DNA of 64,000 nucleotides from NCBI GenBank assembly GCA_041391665.1, contig JAWKNO010000002.1, positions 2,480,001 to 2,544,000 on the forward strand. Direction: 5' to 3'. Source of the stretch: Bacteroidia bacterium. Lineage in GTDB: Bacteria; Bacteroidota; Bacteroidia; J057. The notes under the pieces are model-generated. The model saw only the letters and a list, made by a program, of their open reading frames with translations. It did not search any database and was not told the DNA's origin. The position numbers and the translations under genes were made by a program. Shown piece after piece: positions 35,270 through 45,522 of the stretch; position 1 is the first letter of the stretch, and each line of letters begins with the position of its first letter.

Positions 35270-37078
35270 ATGACTACAGCACAAAAACTTACTGCACTGA
35301 GGGCCGCACTCCGGAGACATAATCTGTTTGCTTATATTATCCCCAATACCGATCCTCACCAAAGTGAATATATTGCCGAACACTGGCAAACGCTTGCCTG
35401 GTTTTCGGGGTTTACCGGTTCGGCAGGAAATATTGTCGTCACGCAAGATTTTGCAGGGCTTTGGACCGACTCCCGGTATTTTCTGCAGGGAGAAACCCAA
35501 CTCGCCGGTACAGGAATCGAACTGATGAAGCTAAATGTGCCTCATACGCCTGAATACCTGGAGTGGATATGCAAACATGCGCCAGAGAATGCCAAAATCG
35601 GCGTAAACGGTCAGATGTTTTCCATTGCAGGTGTGCGGAATATGGAAAAATCGTTTAAAGAGAAGAAGATTAAAGTCGTGCAGGCTGGGGATCTTGCCGG
35701 AGAATTGTGGAAAGACCGTCCATCCGTTCCGGCCACCCCGGTGTATGTGCACGAGTTACAATTTGCCGGGAAATCACGGGAAGAGAAACTCGAAGCAGTA
35801 AGAACCGAGATGAAGGAGAACGGCGTTGATTACCATTTGATTACGTCACTTGATGATATCGCATGGTTGTACAATCTCCGGGGAAATGATGTTGCATATA
35901 ATCCTGTGGGGATTTGTTATACGATTGTGGGTATGAAAAAGGCTTACATATTTATCAATGAAGATAAAATTCCGGAATCGCTGAAAAGCACCTTGCATGA
36001 GGCTGAGATTTTTACCTATCCCTATAATACGGTCGCAGAGTTTTTGTCCAATATTCCTGACGAAAGCACCTTGCTGTTTTCTCCGGACAAAACCAATTTG
36101 TGGCTGTATGAGAGCATTCCTCAAGGCGTAAAGAAGAAGGAAGGAATTCATATTACCACGCCTTTCAAATCAGTAAAAAATGAGACTGAGGTAAATCTGA
36201 TCCGCAGCACGATGGCGAAAGACGGAGTGGCAATGGTCAGGTTTTTGAAATGGCTGGAAGAAAATGTCGGTCAGATTACGATCACAGAAGTGAGCGCAGC
36301 GACAAAGTTGCGGGAGTTTCGTGCGGAGCAGGAGTATTTTGCCGGAGAAAGTTTTGGTACAATTGCCGGTTATCAGGGGCATGGCGCCATTGTTCATTAC
36401 TCTGCCACTGAAGCTACAGCTTACGAATTGAAGCCTGAAGGCATTTTCCTCCTTGATTCCGGTGGCCAATACCTTGATGGCACGACCGATATCACCCGTA
36501 CGGTTGCGCTGGGAAAGCCGGATGCCAATCAGCAGCGGGACTTTACGCTTGTATTGAAGGGGCATATCGCTCTGGCAAGGGCTATTTTTCCGGAAGGAAC
36601 CCGCGGATACCAGCTAGAAGGACTTGCCCGGCAATATTTATGGGCAAATGGAATGAATTACGGGCACGGCACAGGACATGGGGTCGGATTTTTCCTGAAT
36701 GTTCATGAAGGCCCGCAATCGATCGGATCAGGAGCAACCTCCAGTAAAACCGCCATTTTGCAGCCCGGTATGCTCACCTCCAATGAGCCGGGGGTTTACC
36801 ACAAAGACCAATACGGAATCCGCACAGAAAACCTCATATTGACAGTTCCACATAGCGAATCAGAAGATTTTGGGAAATTCCTCTGCTTCGAAACGGTTAC
36901 CCTTTGCCCGATTGATCTCCGGCTGGTGGATGAAAACCTTCTTTCTGTGGAGGAAAAAGGCTGGCTGGACCAGTATCACCAAAAAGTGTATGACAAGATT
37001 TCTCCGCATTTGAGTGAGTCAGAAAAGGTGTGGTTGAAAGAAAAAACAATGCCTCTGGGCGTTAGTCAAACAGTGTAG
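35270..37078 (+). CDS. M24B peptidase, three-domain Xaa-Pro aminopeptidase (APP1-like)
   Basis: A 602-residue peptidase of the longer eukaryote-like aminopeptidase P type, with two creatinase-like N-terminal domains (residues 1-135 and 160-310) and a C-terminal M24 catalytic domain. Metal-site motifs are FLLDSGGQYLDGTTDITRT, GTGHGVGFFLNVHEG, SNEPGVY and GIRTENL. Such enzymes cleave X-Pro bonds at peptide N-termini. It forms a tandem pair with the PepP-type gene at 33839, two subfamilies with overlapping activity. Its last 17 bases overlap the convergent rnhB gene. Confidence 0.93.
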   Translation: MTTAQKLTALRAALRRHNLFAYIIPNTDPHQSEYIAEHWQTLAWFSGFTGSAGNIVVTQDFAGLWTDSRYFLQGETQLAGTGIELMKLNVPHTPEYLEWICKHAPENAKIGVNGQMFSIAGVRNMEKSFKEKKIKVVQAGDLAGELWKDRPSVPATPVYVHELQFAGKSREEKLEAVRTEMKENGVDYHLITSLDDIAWLYNLRGNDVAYNPVGICYTIVGMKKAYIFINEDKIPESLKSTLHEAEIFTYPYNTVAEFLSNIPDESTLLFSPDKTNLWLYESIPQGVKKKEGIHITTPFKSVKNETEVNLIRSTMAKDGVAMVRFLKWLEENVGQITITEVSAATKLREFRAEQEYFAGESFGTIAGYQGHGAIVHYSATEATAYELKPEGIFLLDSGGQYLDGTTDITRTVALGKPDANQQRDFTLVLKGHIALARAIFPEGTRGYQLEGLARQYLWANGMNYGHGTGHGVGFFLNVHEGPQSIGSGATSSKTAILQPGMLTSNEPGVYHKDQYGIRTENLILTVPHSESEDFGKFLCFETVTLCPIDLRLVDENLLSVEEKGWLDQYHQKVYDKISPHLSESEKVWLKEKTMPLGVSQTV

Positions 37079-37661
37079 GGGACGGCAAAAGGCTAAAAGA
37101 TTTTCGGTGGTATGGCGTAATTCCATGTTGCGCGATCGATTGCCTGTGAAAAACGGTAGGGTATCCTTTACTTTTATCCCATCCATATTGGGGATATTCC
37201 TTGTGTAGTTGTTCCATTAACTCATCCCGGTATGTTTTGGCAAGAACAGAGGCCCCGGCGATATTGAGAAAACGGGCGTCTCCTTTTATCAGGCAGCTAT
37301 GAGGAATGGAGGGATAGGGGCGGAAGCGATTACCGTCGATGGCGAGAAATTCAGGGCGAATCGACAGTCCTGAAATTGCAGCGTGCATGGCTTCATAGGT
37401 GGCGTTGAGGATGTTTACCTGGTCAATACGGGGTGCATCAATAACGCCGATAGCCCAGGCCAGGGCATTTTCGAGAATGACAGGGCGAAGATGTATTCGC
37501 TGAGCGTGCGAAAGTTTCTTTGAATCAGTGAGCAGAGGGTGCGTGAAGTCCACGGGAAGGATAAGGGCGGCAGCAACAACCGGGCCGGCCAGGCAACCCC
37601 TTCCGGCTTCGTCAACCCCCGCTTCAAGGGTATATGAGGAGTAGTTTACGGGTAGAGACAT
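37062..37661 (-). CDS. rnhB: Ribonuclease HII
   Basis: A 199-residue RNase HII that nicks RNA embedded in DNA, removing ribonucleotides and helping process primers. The active-site motif GVDEAGRGCLAGPVVAAA carries Asp17 and Glu18; further acidic residues lie in LTDSKKLS and FLAIDGNRF, and KGDARFLNIAGASVLAKTYRD is the family's C-terminal signature. The length is normal. It overlaps the convergent M24 gene by 17 bases at its 3' end. Confidence 0.96.
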   Translation of the reverse strand: MSLPVNYSSYTLEAGVDEAGRGCLAGPVVAAALILPVDFTHPLLTDSKKLSHAQRIHLRPVILENALAWAIGVIDAPRIDQVNILNATYEAMHAAISGLSIRPEFLAIDGNRFRPYPSIPHSCLIKGDARFLNIAGASVLAKTYRDELMEQLHKEYPQYGWDKSKGYPTVFHRQSIAQHGITPYHRKSFSLLPSPTLFD

Positions 37662-37769
37662 GGTAAATTATTTGGCCTCACAGGAGATTCTTACTATTTT
37701 TAACGACTAGTTTATATTCAAATATCATTAAAAATTATTTCCAAAACCTTTCACAAAACCAACTAAATT

Positions 37770-38276
37770 ATGAAGAACACATTCCTGATCCAGGCAATCA
37801 TTATGCTTTTTTGTCTGGGTGGTTTCAGCTCAGAAATCTGGGCGCAAAGTACCACTACACGGAGTAAAGCAGATTTTCAGGCTGCTCCATCTGTCAATCC
37901 TTCACTGAACAAATCACAGTCAAATTCTGCCTCCGACATCAAATATGCACAAAAGGCAGCAGTTGAAGCGAATAAGATGCAGGCACGCCTGGATAAGCTC
38001 ACTACTCCTCCCAAAGATGAGGCGACGCTCAGGGCATTAAAAGCAGAAATGGATGCCAACCGTAGCAATGCCAATTATGACATGGCTCGCTCCTTCCAGC
38101 TTTTGAAAGGCTCACCTCTGATCATTTATCCATTTAAAACGTTTGATGCAGATTTTCCGCTGGTCATTCGCACCGGAGATAAAGATCAGGATGCGATCAA
38201 CTACAATCTGGCAAAAGAAACATGGGCTGCCAGGAAAAATCAGGCCCGTATGAATCCTTCCAAAACCAGGAACTAA
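37770..38276 (+). CDS. Secreted hypothetical protein
   Basis: A 168-residue protein with a clear signal peptide (IQAIIMLFCLGGFSS, cut near IWAQ). The mature part is lysine- and asparagine-rich with a helical region at residues 55-100 (AQKAAVEANKMQARLDKL), then a short conserved-looking segment, GSPLIIYPFKTFDADFPLVI. No family is recognised. It lies 43 bases before the 1321-residue repeat protein and could be co-transcribed with it, perhaps as a periplasmic helper; that is only a positional guess. Confidence 0.7.
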   Translation: MKNTFLIQAIIMLFCLGGFSSEIWAQSTTTRSKADFQAAPSVNPSLNKSQSNSASDIKYAQKAAVEANKMQARLDKLTTPPKDEATLRALKAEMDANRSNANYDMARSFQLLKGSPLIIYPFKTFDADFPLVIRTGDKDQDAINYNLAKETWAARKNQARMNPSKTRN

Positions 38277-38319
38277 CCTATCCACAACACTTTAAATCAA
38301 CCACATTACGCGTTTAATT

Positions 38320-41300
38320 ATGATACAAACATATACCTGCAACCGTGTTGTTGCTTATATTATCGGTTTGGGTCTGTTTCTGGCTTCCGCCGGAAATGTA
38401 TTTGCCCAGCCAGCCAACGATAACCTGTGTAATGCAGTATCGCTGACCGTAGATGCTTCCTGTAATGGTGTTCCCAATGGGGACAACACTAATGCAACTT
38501 CACAGACCGGCGAACCGCTCGCTTCCTGTTATGTAGGTGGCCCAAACTCTGCTTGGTTTAGCTTTGTTGCGCCTGCTTCAGGTCTGGTAAATATTTCTAC
38601 CGACTTCCTGATTGGTACCAATGACGATACCGAAATCGCATTGTACTCCCTCCCCGGCGGAGATTGTAACAGTCCTGCAACGCTGGTCGAGCTAGGATGT
38701 AGTCAGGATATTGACTTTTTTAACTATCTGTCCACGATCCCCACAACTCCGGTAACTCCGGGAACAACGTATTATGTTTCCGTATCAGGGTGGAATGGAA
38801 CAGAAGGAACTTTCTGTATCGTTGTAAACTCTGTAGTTGCTCCTCCCAATGACTCGCTTTGTAATGCCATTGCGCTTACGGTAGGGGGTGGCTGTGCCGG
38901 TACACCAAATGGCGACAACAGTGGTGCGCAGGCAGAATCAGGGGAAACTGCAGCATCTTGCTTCGTAGGTGGAACCAACTCTGTATGGTATAGCTTTACA
39001 GGTCCGGCTTCGGGGTTTGTGACCATTTCTACTGACTTCCTGGTTGGTACCAATGGCGACACCGAAATCGCCCTTTATGAGCTTCCCGGTGGCAACTGCG
39101 CCAACCCTTCTTCGCTGGTAGAACTGGCCTGTGACCAGGATGGTGGTAACATCGTAAACTTCAATTCGATCATCGCAAGTGCACCCGTAACTACAGGAAA
39201 TACCTATTATGTATCTGTTTCCGGCTGGAATGGTACAGAGGGTTCTTTTTGTATTGAAGTGACGGAATCTGTGCCTCCTGCAAATGACGATCTCTGTAAT
39301 GCTGTGCAGCTTACGCCCGGTGCAGGTTGTGGGGGAACTACCAATGGCTCCACTCAGGATGCAACCCTCGAAGCCAATGAAAGCTCCGCTTCTTGTTCCA
39401 ATGACAACAATACCGTATGGTACTGGTTTGTCGCACCTCCTTCAGGATTTGTAAATGTAAGCACTGATACAACAGGGGTAGGTGGTACAAATCCGAATAC
39501 CAATATGGGCATATTTGCACTTCCCGGCAACAATTGTGCTGACCTGACCGCTTTATTTGAAATAGATTGTGCTGTAAGCTTTGGTCTTACCGGTTCGAGT
39601 CTGGATACTATTCCTGTTAACCCTGGTGATACAATCTATGTACAGGTGTCAGGTGGTTCCGGTACTTTCTGTGTGGCCGTTGAAGAAGTCGTGCCTTCCC
39701 TTCTTCCACCAGCAAATGACAGCCTTTGTAATGCAATTCCGCTGGTAGTAGATGGTGGTTGTAATCCACTGGCTCCTAATGGCGACAATACTCTTGCAAC
39801 TGCTCAGGTAGGAGAGCCCGCAGGTAGCTGTTTTGCCGGCGGTGCAAATTCTGTTTGGTTTAGCTTCGTAGGCCCTGCTTCGGGTTATGTAACGGTCACT
39901 ACGGATATTCTGATTGATACCCTCAACTTTATTCCCAACTTTGATACGGAAGTTGCAATCTACGAGCTTCCCGGTGGTAACTGTAACAGCCCTGCCACGC
40001 TGTTGGAGATTGATTGTGATCAGGATGGCGGTCAGTTGATCGACTTCAACTCCATCATTGCCAATGTGGCAGTAACCCCAGGTACAACTTATTACGTCCA
40101 GGTATCCGGCTGGAACGGAGAAGAAGGAGCTTTCTGTATTGAAGTGAATTCAAGTACCGGTATTGTCAATGACGATGCATGTAATGCTATTCTGCTGCCG
40201 GTAGATGGCACATTTACAACCGGAACGACCATTGGTGCTACCGTGCAGGCTGGTGAAAGTGTGATCGAACAGCCCGCCGTAGGTGGCGCAGGTAACGATG
40301 GCTGGAACGAGCCGGTGGTGGATGCTTCTGTATGGTACAAATTTGTCGCTCCTGCTTCCGGATCTGTTGAGGTAGACATGTGTGGCAATGGTCTTGCAGG
40401 TACCACTTATGACTCACAGGTTGCCGTTTACGGAACTACCGATTGTAATGATTTTAATACCTATGTATTCTATGGTGGAAACGACGACCTCATCGGCTGT
40501 CCGTCCATATTTGCTTCTTTCCTCACGGTTAGCTGTCTGACTCCCGGCGATACCTTCTATATTATTGTAGATGGTTGGGATGGCGACGAAGGTAACTTTG
40601 GAATCAGCATCACGGAAGTCACCGTAGATCCGCTGTCTGCTACCGGCATTACCCTTGATCCTACCTGTCCTGGTGACAACAATGGCGCGATTAGTGTATT
40701 GGCAAATGGCGGAGGTGGATTTTACGAATATGTCTGGAATACAGGCGCAACTACCAGTCTGGTAAGCGGCCTTGCAGCCGGTACTTATACTGTGGCAGTT
40801 TCTGACCTTTGCGACAGTATTTTCACCCAGTCTTTCACAATCGGTGGTGGTAGCGCTGCTTTGACTGCGGACGCAGGTCTTGATACAGCTATCTGTAACG
40901 GTACAAGTATTGTGTTAGGTGCTTCCAACCCTGGTTTGGGTGGCCTTCCACGTCTGGGCGAAGCTGCTTTTGGTGCAGATCTGGGCAATCAGGTATTGGT
41001 AAGACATAAACTGAATGATCCAGCCAACCAGACACCGGTAGGTACCAGCCTTACAGGTGCATTGTTTGCCGGCGATCTTGCTTTTGGTATCTTCTTTACT
41101 ATCAATAATACCCTTCAGACGCTGGTTGCGGTTGATACTGCTACAGGCGTAGGTACTGTGATTGGGGCTTGTGTGCCTTCCGCCGGTCATACCTGGACAG
41201 GATTGGCGTTTGATCCTACTTCCAATATTATGTATGCATCCAGTACTGATGGCGGCACAGGAACCTTCTACACGGTTGACCTGGGAACAGGTGCTGCAAC

Positions 41301-42285
41301 TTCTGTCGGTACTATGGACGTTGGCTTACCCATCTGGCTTGCCATTGACAACAATGGTAACTGCTATACCATGGATATTGGAACAGATATGCTTTACTCT
41401 GTTGACAAAGCTACCGGTCTTACTACGGAAATCGGCCCTACAGGCTTCAATGCCAACTTCGCACAGGATGCCGACTTTGATCCTGAAACCAACGAACTGT
41501 ATGCGGTTGCATGGGGAACCGGCTTTGGCCCTGAATTGCGGAGATTTGATGTGAATTCCGGACTTTCGATTCTGGTAGGCCCGATTTCAAATACTTCAGT
41601 AATCGCTTTTGCTATTGCCGAAGATACTGAAGTTCCTTACACCTACTCATGGAGCCCTGCTTTGGGTATCGTAAATCCGTTTGTTGCTAATCCTGCAGCG
41701 ACACCGCCTGCTACGACTTCTTATATTTTGAGCGTAATTGACGAGTGTTTCTCGATTGCTACTGATACGATTACGGTGACGGTTGCTCCAGCTCTTAGTA
41801 TAGCACCAACATCTACGCCTGACAACAGCTCAGGAAATGGTACAGCTTCCGCAAATGCTTCCGGTGGTACACCTCCGTACTCCTTTGTATGGAGCAATGG
41901 CGCTACTACAGATGTGATCACAGGTCTTGACTCCGGCGTTTATGTAGTTACGGTTACCGACGCTATTGGCTGTACAGGTACTGACTCCATCGAAGTAGGT
42001 TCCAATGTGGGCATCGATCAGTTGCTGACTGCAGGTATCAACCAGATGAATGTATATCCAAACCCATCAGAAGGTTTGTTTAATCTGGAAATTGAACTTG
42101 CCAAGTCTGACGACCTGAAAATCTCTGTTTATGACATGAAAGGTCAGCAGGTGTTTGGGGTTTCTCATAACCGTGCGATCAGATTCGAAGAGCAGATCGA
42201 CCTGAGCAAACTGTCATCCGGCGTGTATATGCTGAATGTCACTACCTCACTCGGTACTGCATACAAACGAATCACACTCCGCTAG
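38320..42285 (+). CDS. Giant secreted repeat protein with T9SS type A sorting domain
   Basis: A 1321-residue secreted protein. A signal peptide ends near GNVFAQ. Five PPC-like beta repeats of about 145 residues start near residues 30, 174, 319, 463 and 615; each opens with NDxLCNAI, has GExxxSCxxGxxNSVWxSFxxP in the middle and ends with a WNGxEGxFCIEV motif. A SprB-like repeat follows (near 776-830), then a propeller-like region (LVAVDTATGVGTVIG, YTVDLGTGAATSVG) and a second SprB-like repeat near 1170-1225. The last 75 residues are the Por-secretion tail (MNVYPNPSEGLFNLEI, SSGVYMLNV). It is probably a cell-surface or matrix protein. Acidic and low in basic residues, as surface repeats usually are. 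Confidence 0.88.
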   Translation: MIQTYTCNRVVAYIIGLGLFLASAGNVFAQPANDNLCNAVSLTVDASCNGVPNGDNTNATSQTGEPLASCYVGGPNSAWFSFVAPASGLVNISTDFLIGTNDDTEIALYSLPGGDCNSPATLVELGCSQDIDFFNYLSTIPTTPVTPGTTYYVSVSGWNGTEGTFCIVVNSVVAPPNDSLCNAIALTVGGGCAGTPNGDNSGAQAESGETAASCFVGGTNSVWYSFTGPASGFVTISTDFLVGTNGDTEIALYELPGGNCANPSSLVELACDQDGGNIVNFNSIIASAPVTTGNTYYVSVSGWNGTEGSFCIEVTESVPPANDDLCNAVQLTPGAGCGGTTNGSTQDATLEANESSASCSNDNNTVWYWFVAPPSGFVNVSTDTTGVGGTNPNTNMGIFALPGNNCADLTALFEIDCAVSFGLTGSSLDTIPVNPGDTIYVQVSGGSGTFCVAVEEVVPSLLPPANDSLCNAIPLVVDGGCNPLAPNGDNTLATAQVGEPAGSCFAGGANSVWFSFVGPASGYVTVTTDILIDTLNFIPNFDTEVAIYELPGGNCNSPATLLEIDCDQDGGQLIDFNSIIANVAVTPGTTYYVQVSGWNGEEGAFCIEVNSSTGIVNDDACNAILLPVDGTFTTGTTIGATVQAGESVIEQPAVGGAGNDGWNEPVVDASVWYKFVAPASGSVEVDMCGNGLAGTTYDSQVAVYGTTDCNDFNTYVFYGGNDDLIGCPSIFASFLTVSCLTPGDTFYIIVDGWDGDEGNFGISITEVTVDPLSATGITLDPTCPGDNNGAISVLANGGGGFYEYVWNTGATTSLVSGLAAGTYTVAVSDLCDSIFTQSFTIGGGSAALTADAGLDTAICNGTSIVLGASNPGLGGLPRLGEAAFGADLGNQVLVRHKLNDPANQTPVGTSLTGALFAGDLAFGIFFTINNTLQTLVAVDTATGVGTVIGACVPSAGHTWTGLAFDPTSNIMYASSTDGGTGTFYTVDLGTGAATSVGTMDVGLPIWLAIDNNGNCYTMDIGTDMLYSVDKATGLTTEIGPTGFNANFAQDADFDPETNELYAVAWGTGFGPELRRFDVNSGLSILVGPISNTSVIAFAIAEDTEVPYTYSWSPALGIVNPFVANPAATPPATTSYILSVIDECFSIATDTITVTVAPALSIAPTSTPDNSSGNGTASANASGGTPPYSFVWSNGATTDVITGLDSGVYVVTVTDAIGCTGTDSIEVGSNVGIDQLLTAGINQMNVYPNPSEGLFNLEIELAKSDDLKISVYDMKGQQVFGVSHNRAIRFEEQIDLSKLSSGVYMLNVTTSLGTAYKRITLR

Positions 42286-42303
42286 GTGATGTGAATTCAA
42301 ATA

Positions 42304-42337
42304 AAAAGCGGCTGTACCTATGGGTGCAGCCGCTTTT
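42304..42337. terminator. Strong bidirectional terminator
   Basis: AAAAGCGGCTG (42304-42314) pairs with CAGCCGCTTTT (42327-42337), and the stem continues through TACC/GGTG to a TATG loop. A- and T-runs on both sides let it serve the repeat-protein gene and the convergent lipoprotein gene. Confidence 0.8.
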
Positions 42338-42363
42338 GTTTTATAGTTGTTGTGGTAAAAATA

Positions 42364-42879
42364 CTAATCGATATCCGCCGAATCGGACCATTCTGCTACT
42401 TCCGCTCCTTCGTTGATCAGGATCTGATCCAATGTTTCTTTATCAATATCTGTTGAATCTTCCTTTTCCAGGGCTTTTAACTCCAGCACCAGCAGGCCTG
42501 CATCCGGAACAGATTGGGGGGAAAGCAAAACTTTCCATTCACCACCGTCTTTAATCATGCTGAGTTTCTCTTCGCCATACCCTTCGATATTATAACTAAC
42601 CTCTGCACTTTTTCCGGATTCTTTTACATCTCTGATAAGATGGACAATTTTGACCGGGGGCTGATCTGCATATTCAAAAGCCATATCCTCCAGCTCTTCG
42701 AATAAATCCTTACTATCTTCTGACACGTATTTTGCAGCTTCCGAAAAATCACCCTGCAGGCGTGCTTCCAGGTATTTGTGTGCAATACCCCGGGCTGTCG
42801 TATCCGGATCAGAACAACCGTACTGACACAGTAAAATCACTCCTGTAAGTGTGAGTAAAGGCAAAATGAAAGGACGCAT
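42364..42879 (-). CDS. Putative lipoprotein, DUF4878-like
   Basis: A 171-residue protein starting at ATG 42879 (MRPFILPLLTLTG). A hydrophobic leader ends in LLCQYGCSD, a likely lipoprotein signal with the lipid-bearing cysteine before SD. The mature part resembles DUF4878-type NTF2-like domains: a helix with AHKYLEARLQGDFSEAAKYVSED, then a beta sheet with VSYNIEGYGEEKLSMIKDGGEWKV. Such proteins are membrane-anchored with no known enzyme activity. The C-terminus is very acidic (EKEDSTDIDKE, SDSADID). An upstream in-frame ATG at 42903 would add eight unlikely residues. Confidence 0.7.
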   Translation of the reverse strand: MRPFILPLLTLTGVILLCQYGCSDPDTTARGIAHKYLEARLQGDFSEAAKYVSEDSKDLFEELEDMAFEYADQPPVKIVHLIRDVKESGKSAEVSYNIEGYGEEKLSMIKDGGEWKVLLSPQSVPDAGLLVLELKALEKEDSTDIDKETLDQILINEGAEVAEWSDSADID

Positions 42880-43042
42880 GATTTTGGAATTAAGCATGAG
42901 CATTACAAAAGCAAAATAAATTCCTCTAAAATATTGATTCCTTGGACTTTAAAAAACTTTTTTCGCAATTTTCTTCAAAAGTAAGAATATTTATCTAAGG
43001 GAAGGTACGGATTGTCCATCCGTACCATTGATAAAGCATATG

Positions 43043-45448
43043 CTAAAACTTCAGTGCCAGACTTGCCAGATAATGAGTGCCGGCCTGGGGGTAATAATAA
43101 TTTTCTGTATAGGTATCCGCCCCATATTTGTAACTGTAGGTGTACCCGTTGGGTTCATACTGTTCGTTCAACAGGTTGTTGACCAGCAGGCCAATGCGTA
43201 TTTCTTTTGCCCACGATGGGTATAGTGTCCAGCTGAAACGAAGATCATTGACAAAAAATGCGTCCAGTGCACGGTCGTCATTAGAGGTGTTGTCCAGATA
43301 TTGTTTACCTACATATTTGGACAACCAGCTGATCTCCAGTTCTTTCCATATCTTGTAGGTAAGTGTTCCTCCTGCAATTATGGATGGAGAAAAGGAAATA
43401 TCTGTATTCTGGTAGTTAATAATTTCTACTTCAAATGGATCATAATTGTAGAGATATTCATCGTATGACTTGATTTTATTACGGCTTAAGGTCAGATTTG
43501 CCGCGAGATTCAGTCTGGGGAACAGGCGGGCACTTACCACCATTTCAATACCTGTACGATAGCTGTCGGCAACATTTTGTCTGACAGATGCACCTACGTC
43601 GTTTAATTCGCCGTTGAGAACCAACTGATTGGTGTAGTCCATCAGGAAGTAATTGGCATGAAAGGAGAAGTGGTCGCGTTTGATGCGGTAGCCTGCTTCC
43701 AGATTTCTGAGCGTCTCCGGCAGAGGGGTTCTTCCCTGTGGTGCATCAATAAAATCGCCTCTTACGGGTTCTCGGTTTCCAATGCTGAATGAAGCGTACA
43801 GATTACTTCTTTCTCCCAGTTGCCAGGTAATCCCCGCTTTCGGGTTAAAGAATGTATAGTTCACAGATCCCTGAATCTGTCTGCCATCATTGTCTTTTCC
43901 TGACCCTGTAAGTGTGCTGTCGCCCCATGAGTAATCGATTTGCCTAACCTGTAAATCTGCATAAGCGGTAAGGGATGAGGTAATATCAAGGGTCGCTTTT
44001 GCATAGCTATTGAAGTCATTTTTTAAGCTGCGGCTGTCATAATAACGGTCTCTGATTGCGAGATCTCCAGAATATTGCGCCCAGATAATTTCTCCAAAAT
44101 GGTAGCCATCATACTGGTTCCAGCTTCCGCCGGCGGATAGGTGAATATTTCCTTTTGGAGAATAATTTCCCGACCAGGTAAACCCGTAAAATCTATTGTC
44201 CAGCCATCGCCTGCGTATCAGATCTGTGGTGGTAATGGTATCTGAGTGGTTGATCAGGAAAATATCGTTAAATCCGTAATCAGACAGGGATTCATCTTTT
44301 CTGTATTGCTCATAATATCCATTTCCTCCGGTATAGTGCAGCGAAAGATTGAGGTTCAGGTTGCGAACCGGCTCTATTGAATAGTGCAGTTGGTAATGAT
44401 TTTGTAAGTAGTTGTCGGTTTCATTGTCGTAGGTATAATAATTGGATCGCCGGAGTTGTGGATCGTCCAGATAACTTTCTGGGATCCCCCACCAGGCTTG
44501 ATATGTTTGTTCTTTTCCTGAAAAAATATTCAGTTTAAGCAGGCTCTTTTTTCCATAATAACTGCCTGATACATAGTACGCTTTGAGGTCACTGGATCCG
44601 CGGTCAATCCAGCCGTCTGAGGTAATACTGGAAAGACGAGCGTCAAGTGAAAACCGGTCATTGATAAGGCCCGTACCCGCACTAAGTGTATTTTTTAAGG
44701 TGTTGAAAGAGCCAAAAGAGTTGGCGATTTCGGTATAAGGTTCATAGGAAAGCGCATTGGTCTGGATATTAATGCTGGCGCCAAATGCTGCGGCTCCGTT
44801 GGTGGAGGTTCCCACACCGCGTTGCACCTGAATATTTTCAACCGAAGATGCAAAATCCGGCAAATCCACCCAGAATACCCCATGTGCCTCTGCATCATTG
44901 AGGGGGATGCCGTTGATCGTAACATTGGTGCGAGTAGGATCACTCCCCCTGATACGGATCCCAGTATAGCCAATTCCGGCGCCGGCATCTGAGTTTACCA
45001 CGGTAGAAGGCAATTGATTGAGCAGAAAAGGCAAATCCTGGCCGTAGTTTTGTTTTTGAATTTCGGCCTTATCAAGCATCGAGTAGGTGGTTGCGGTTTT
45101 TTCCGAAGCGCGTATTGCCGTAATGCGAACTTCATCTGTTACGGAGATTGTCCGTATCATTCTGAATTCCATATTCAACGCTTGTTTTCCGACTGTAATG
45201 GATTGCACCGAAGTGAGAAATTCGGGGGCACTGACCCGAAGGGTATAAGTGCCGGGCATGATGCCCGACAACCGGAACGCGCCAGCCTGGTTGACCGTGC
45301 TGAGTTTTCCTAGTTCGACAATGGCAACTTCTGCATGAAGGATTGGTTCCCCCGATGATTTTTGAGTAACAGTACCTGTAATGTCCACCTGTGACCACAG
45401 GGTCAGGGGAACAATCCACAGCAACAACTGTAGAGCTAAATGTCTCAT
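43043..45448 (-). CDS. TonB-dependent outer-membrane receptor, probable thiamine transporter
   Basis: An 801-residue outer-membrane receptor. A signal peptide (cut near LWSQ) is followed by a carboxypeptidase-regulatory-like beta domain (residues 22-100: ITGTVTQKSSGEPILHAEV, MPGTYTLRVSAPEFL), a plug (YGQDLPFLLNQLPSTVVNSD, GIRIRGSDPTRTNVTINGIP, VENIQVQRGVGTSTNGAAAF) and a 22-strand barrel ending in LASLALKF. A TPP riboswitch with attenuator precedes it, so expression should fall when thiamine diphosphate is plentiful. Receptors under THI control in Bacteroidota are regarded as thiamine or precursor importers, which is the best guess here. No other thi genes are adjacent. Confidence 0.92.
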   Translation of the reverse strand: MRHLALQLLLWIVPLTLWSQVDITGTVTQKSSGEPILHAEVAIVELGKLSTVNQAGAFRLSGIMPGTYTLRVSAPEFLTSVQSITVGKQALNMEFRMIRTISVTDEVRITAIRASEKTATTYSMLDKAEIQKQNYGQDLPFLLNQLPSTVVNSDAGAGIGYTGIRIRGSDPTRTNVTINGIPLNDAEAHGVFWVDLPDFASSVENIQVQRGVGTSTNGAAAFGASINIQTNALSYEPYTEIANSFGSFNTLKNTLSAGTGLINDRFSLDARLSSITSDGWIDRGSSDLKAYYVSGSYYGKKSLLKLNIFSGKEQTYQAWWGIPESYLDDPQLRRSNYYTYDNETDNYLQNHYQLHYSIEPVRNLNLNLSLHYTGGNGYYEQYRKDESLSDYGFNDIFLINHSDTITTTDLIRRRWLDNRFYGFTWSGNYSPKGNIHLSAGGSWNQYDGYHFGEIIWAQYSGDLAIRDRYYDSRSLKNDFNSYAKATLDITSSLTAYADLQVRQIDYSWGDSTLTGSGKDNDGRQIQGSVNYTFFNPKAGITWQLGERSNLYASFSIGNREPVRGDFIDAPQGRTPLPETLRNLEAGYRIKRDHFSFHANYFLMDYTNQLVLNGELNDVGASVRQNVADSYRTGIEMVVSARLFPRLNLAANLTLSRNKIKSYDEYLYNYDPFEVEIINYQNTDISFSPSIIAGGTLTYKIWKELEISWLSKYVGKQYLDNTSNDDRALDAFFVNDLRFSWTLYPSWAKEIRIGLLVNNLLNEQYEPNGYTYSYKYGADTYTENYYYPQAGTHYLASLALKF

Positions 45449-45499
45449 TTTGAGTAAATTAATTAACGGTCACACATATGCGGTAAGGGGATAACCGCG

Positions 45500-45522
45500 A
45501 AAAAAAAGTTGTAACCCACAAC
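45500..45522 (-). terminator. Attenuator hairpin of the TPP riboswitch
   Basis: On the minus strand GTTGT (45522-45518), a GGGTT loop and ACAAC (45512-45508) are followed by eight U residues (45507-45500). It sits directly after the aptamer and stops transcription, probably when TPP is bound. Confidence 0.8.

Noticed and set aside
43004..43026. Perfect 9-bp hairpin GGTACGGAT/ATCCGTACC downstream of the TonB receptor gene
   Set aside because: There is no U-tract after it on the minus strand, so I do not call it a terminator.
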